From Pseudogracilibacillus sp037892545 (GTDB taxonomy: Bacteria > Bacillota > Bacilli > Bacillales > Amphibacillaceae), in the NCBI RefSeq assembly GCF_037892545.1, contig NZ_JBBKBG010000006.1, positions 1 to 64,000 on the forward strand: a DNA stretch of 64,000 nucleotides, written 5' to 3'. Below the pieces are notes generated by a model. The model saw nothing but the letters and a program-made list of their open reading frames with translations. It was not told where the DNA came from and ran no database searches. Positions within the stretch are counted from its first letter, which is position 1; each line of letters opens with the position of its first letter. This document shows, one piece after another, positions 61,782 through 64,000 of the stretch. The position numbers and the translations under genes were made by a program.

Positions 61782-62798
61782 ATGTCAAATATGTATAAAA
61801 AAGCTGGTGTGGATGTAGAAAAAGGCTATGAAGCAGTAGAGCGTATGAAAAAACATATCGCCAAAACGACACGTCCAGAAGTAATTGGCGGAATCGGTTC
61901 GTTTGCCGGATTATTTGAATTAACGAAATTTAATTATGAAGAGCCTGTATTAGTTTCTGGAACAGATGGTGTTGGGACGAAATTAATGCTAGCATTTGAA
62001 ATGGATAAGCATGACACAATCGGTATTGACCTAGTAGCAATGTGTGTGAATGATATCGTTGCACAAGGAGCACAACCACTATTTTTCTTAGATTATATTG
62101 GTTGCGGTCAAAACGAACCAGCAGTCATTGAACAAATTGTCGCTGGAGTAAGTGAAGGGTGTGTACAATCCGGTGCAGCATTAATTGGTGGCGAAACAGC
62201 AGAAATGCCTGGCATGTATAAAGTCGACGAATATGATTTAGCTGGATTTGCAGTAGGAATCGCAGAAAAATCAAAATTAATCACTGGTGAATCTATTGAA
62301 AATGGGGATGTCATAGTAAGTATTGGTTCTAGTGGCATCCATTCCAACGGTTACTCCTTAGTTCGTCAACTTATTAAAGATTTAGACGTATCGAAACAGT
62401 ATGATGGGTTATCAGAAACATTAGGGGAAGCTGTTTTACGTCCGACAAAAATATATGCAAAACAGATTGCTACATTAGTAGAGAAAGTAGACATTAAAGG
62501 AATTGCACATATTACAGGAGGAGGTTTTTACGAGAACTTCCCACGTATTTTACCTGAAGGACTAGGAGTATCTTTAGAAAAAGGCTCTTGGGAAATTCCA
62601 GAAATATTCCCGTTTCTTCAGGAAAAAGGAAATGTTTCGGATGAAGATATGTATGGGGTATTCAATATGGGTATTGGCATGGCTTTAGTAGTGGATGAAG
62701 CTAATGCTGAAACCGTTGTAGCAATATTAAAAGATTTAGGCGAACAAGCCGCGATTATTGGAAAAGTAGTTGATAAGGAAGGGGTACATTTTACATGA
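61782..62798 (+). CDS. purM: AIR synthase
   Basis: A 338-residue enzyme closing FGAM to AIR. VDVEKGYEAVERMKKH, VSGTDGVGTKLMLAFEM, GIDLVAMCVNDIVAQGAQPLFFLDY, LIGGETAEMPGMY and AHITGGGFYENFPRILPEGLGV are characteristic. Nothing is missing. AGGAG precedes the ATG; the stop overlaps purN (ATGA). Confidence 0.95.
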   Translation: MSNMYKKAGVDVEKGYEAVERMKKHIAKTTRPEVIGGIGSFAGLFELTKFNYEEPVLVSGTDGVGTKLMLAFEMDKHDTIGIDLVAMCVNDIVAQGAQPLFFLDYIGCGQNEPAVIEQIVAGVSEGCVQSGAALIGGETAEMPGMYKVDEYDLAGFAVGIAEKSKLITGESIENGDVIVSIGSSGIHSNGYSLVRQLIKDLDVSKQYDGLSETLGEAVLRPTKIYAKQIATLVEKVDIKGIAHITGGGFYENFPRILPEGLGVSLEKGSWEIPEIFPFLQEKGNVSDEDMYGVFNMGIGMALVVDEANAETVVAILKDLGEQAAIIGKVVDKEGVHFT

Positions 62799-63373
62799 GT
62801 TTTTCAAGACGTCAACGAGTAGCTGTCTTTGCATCTGGGACAGGGTCAAATTTTGAAGCAATGATGCATAGTGATGATCGAGATTTTGATGTTGTCATGT
62901 TAATTTGTGACAAACCGAAAGCACATGTCATTGGAAAAGCTGCTAGTTTTGGAACGGAGACGGTCGTATTAGATCCAACTACCTTCCCATCCAAAGAGGC
63001 ATATGAACAAGAAATTATTGAAAAATTAACACGTGCAAAAGTCGATTGGATTGCTTTGGCGGGATATATGCGTTTAATCGGTTCGACGTTATTAGAGGCA
63101 TATGAACATAAAATAATTAACATTCATCCGTCATTATTACCGTCATTCCCAGGCTTAAATGCGGTAGGACAAGCATTAGAAGCTGGAGTGAAAGTATCAG
63201 GTGTGACGATTCATTATGTGGATGAAGGAATGGATACAGGTCCAATCATTGCACAAGAACCTGTCACAGTTTTTCCACATGATACAGAAGAATCTTTATT
63301 ACAACGCATTCAACAAGTAGAACATGTTTTATATACACGTGTTCTATCAGAAATTATCAAACAATCAAACTAA
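62795..63373 (+). CDS. purN: GAR transformylase
   Basis: A 192-residue formyltransferase. VAVFASGTGSNFEAM (phosphate loop), LAGYMRLIG, INIHPSLLPSFPG (catalytic Asn and His) and VSGVTIHYVDEGMDTGPIIAQ (catalytic Asp) are present. The residue after FPG is Leu instead of the common Lys. Coupled to purM. Confidence 0.94.
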   Translation: MSFSRRQRVAVFASGTGSNFEAMMHSDDRDFDVVMLICDKPKAHVIGKAASFGTETVVLDPTTFPSKEAYEQEIIEKLTRAKVDWIALAGYMRLIGSTLLEAYEHKIINIHPSLLPSFPGLNAVGQALEAGVKVSGVTIHYVDEGMDTGPIIAQEPVTVFPHDTEESLLQRIQQVEHVLYTRVLSEIIKQSN

Positions 63374-63403
63374 AATTATGAGAACGTGAGGAGTAATTTT
63401 CAA

Positions 63404-64000
63404 ATGAAAAAAAGAGCATTACTAAGTGTATCGGATAAAGAAAATTTAGTGCCTTTTGCACAAGGATTAGAACGTTTAGGATATGAAATTATTTCTACAG
63501 GTGGAACATTACGTTTATTACAAGAAGCAGGGGTTAATGCTACTGCGGTAGATAATGTGACAGGTTTTCCAGAAATTTTAGATGGTCGTGTTAAAACGCT
63601 GCATCCGAAAGTTCATGGAGGAATTTTAGCGAAGCGTAGTAATGAAGCACATGTGAAAGCTTTAGAGGAAAATGATATTACACCAATCGATATTGTCGTT
63701 GTCAATTTATATCCATTTAAAGAAACATTAGCAAAAGATGGTGTTTCTCATGACGAAATTATTGAGAATATTGATATTGGTGGACCTGCGATGTTACGTG
63801 CCTCTGCTAAAAACTATGAAGATGTAACAGTTATCGTTGATCCTACTGACTATGATAAAGTATTAGAATATTTAGCAGAAGATGGCTTAACAGTAGAAGT
63901 GCGTCGAACGTTAGCGGCAAAAGTTTTCCGACATACTGCACATTATGACAGTATGATTGCCCAATACTTTACGTCAGAAACGAATGACTTGTTTACAGAT
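63404..64000 (+). CDS. purH: AICAR transformylase/IMP cyclohydrolase, 5' part
   Basis: The first 199 codons of PurH run to the window end without a stop. KRALLSVSDKENLVPFAQGL, ISTGGTLRLLQEAG, GFPEILDGRVKTLHPKVHGGILAKR and IDIGGPAMLRASAKNYEDV belong to the IMP cyclohydrolase domain (MGS fold). GTGAGGAG precedes the ATG. Confidence 0.95.
   Translation, partial: MKKRALLSVSDKENLVPFAQGLERLGYEIISTGGTLRLLQEAGVNATAVDNVTGFPEILDGRVKTLHPKVHGGILAKRSNEAHVKALEENDITPIDIVVVNLYPFKETLAKDGVSHDEIIENIDIGGPAMLRASAKNYEDVTVIVDPTDYDKVLEYLAEDGLTVEVRRTLAAKVFRHTAHYDSMIAQYFTSETNDLFTD

Overview
The window looks like chromosomal DNA of an AT-rich, low-GC Gram-positive bacterium of the Bacillaceae. Three things point there: strong GGAGG ribosome binding sites, frequent TTG/GTG starts, and a purine operon controlled by both PurR-type boxes and a guanine riboswitch. 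The order pbuG, yebE, purE also resembles the Bacillus subtilis pur region. No species can be named from the sequence alone. No tRNA, rRNA or CRISPR array was seen.

Region 1 (0-25.6 kb) is a mobile-element graveyard. It holds a TetR-family C-terminus, an IS256 transposase remnant and an MBL-fold hydrolase gene with an intact IS21 element just upstream (9-bp target duplication). Next is a truncated Tn554-like unit (tnpB tail, tnpC) with tnpC split by a complete IS1182-family element, followed by an aminoglycoside-phosphotransferase-like cargo gene. A sigma-factor/HTH module typical of Tn916-like conjugative elements occurs twice (9.5-10.2 kb and 15.6-16.6 kb). Between the copies lie a zinc ribbon, a LuxR remnant, a lantibiotic/bacitracin-type ABC exporter and a GntR-regulated ABC operon. 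The second copy continues into a DUF3173 gene and a tyrosine integrase. A repeat containing two CCCTACCA units follows the integrase and recurs at 19.92 and 25.55 kb. Between the repeats are truncated dam, ISL3 and ardC-like genes and an intact cysK plus sulfonate/taurine-type ABC transporter cluster.

Region 2 (25.7-38 kb) contains lipoproteins, a transglutaminase-like protein, an Asp-box protein, a 51-bp tandem repeat array, small enzymes and membrane proteins (DHFR-like, GNAT, Nudix, deaminase, DUF2306), an esterase, and a divergent MerR/MATE efflux pair with a MerR-type 19-bp promoter spacer.

Region 3 (38-53 kb) looks like ordinary core genome. It has an ECF transporter (S, fused A-A, T) followed by a PHP phosphoesterase, a LemA/DUF3137 pair, an IsdG-like haem monooxygenase under two Fur boxes, a truncated haemoglobin, a dicarboxylate symporter with dapF, a BASS transporter, a DUF4256 protein, a luciferase-like oxidoreductase, and a purine permease behind a guanine riboswitch.

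Region 4 (53-64 kb) has a MOSC protein, a yebE gene broken by one stop codon, and the purine operon purE-K-B-L-F-M-N-H (purH runs off the end). The operon is unusual. purC, purS and purQ are absent between purB and purL. The purF reading frame starts just after the place where the catalytic cysteine should be, with out-of-frame traces of the lost N-terminus upstream. Both glutamine-using steps therefore lack their usual glutaminase at this locus, which is the observation most worth following up.
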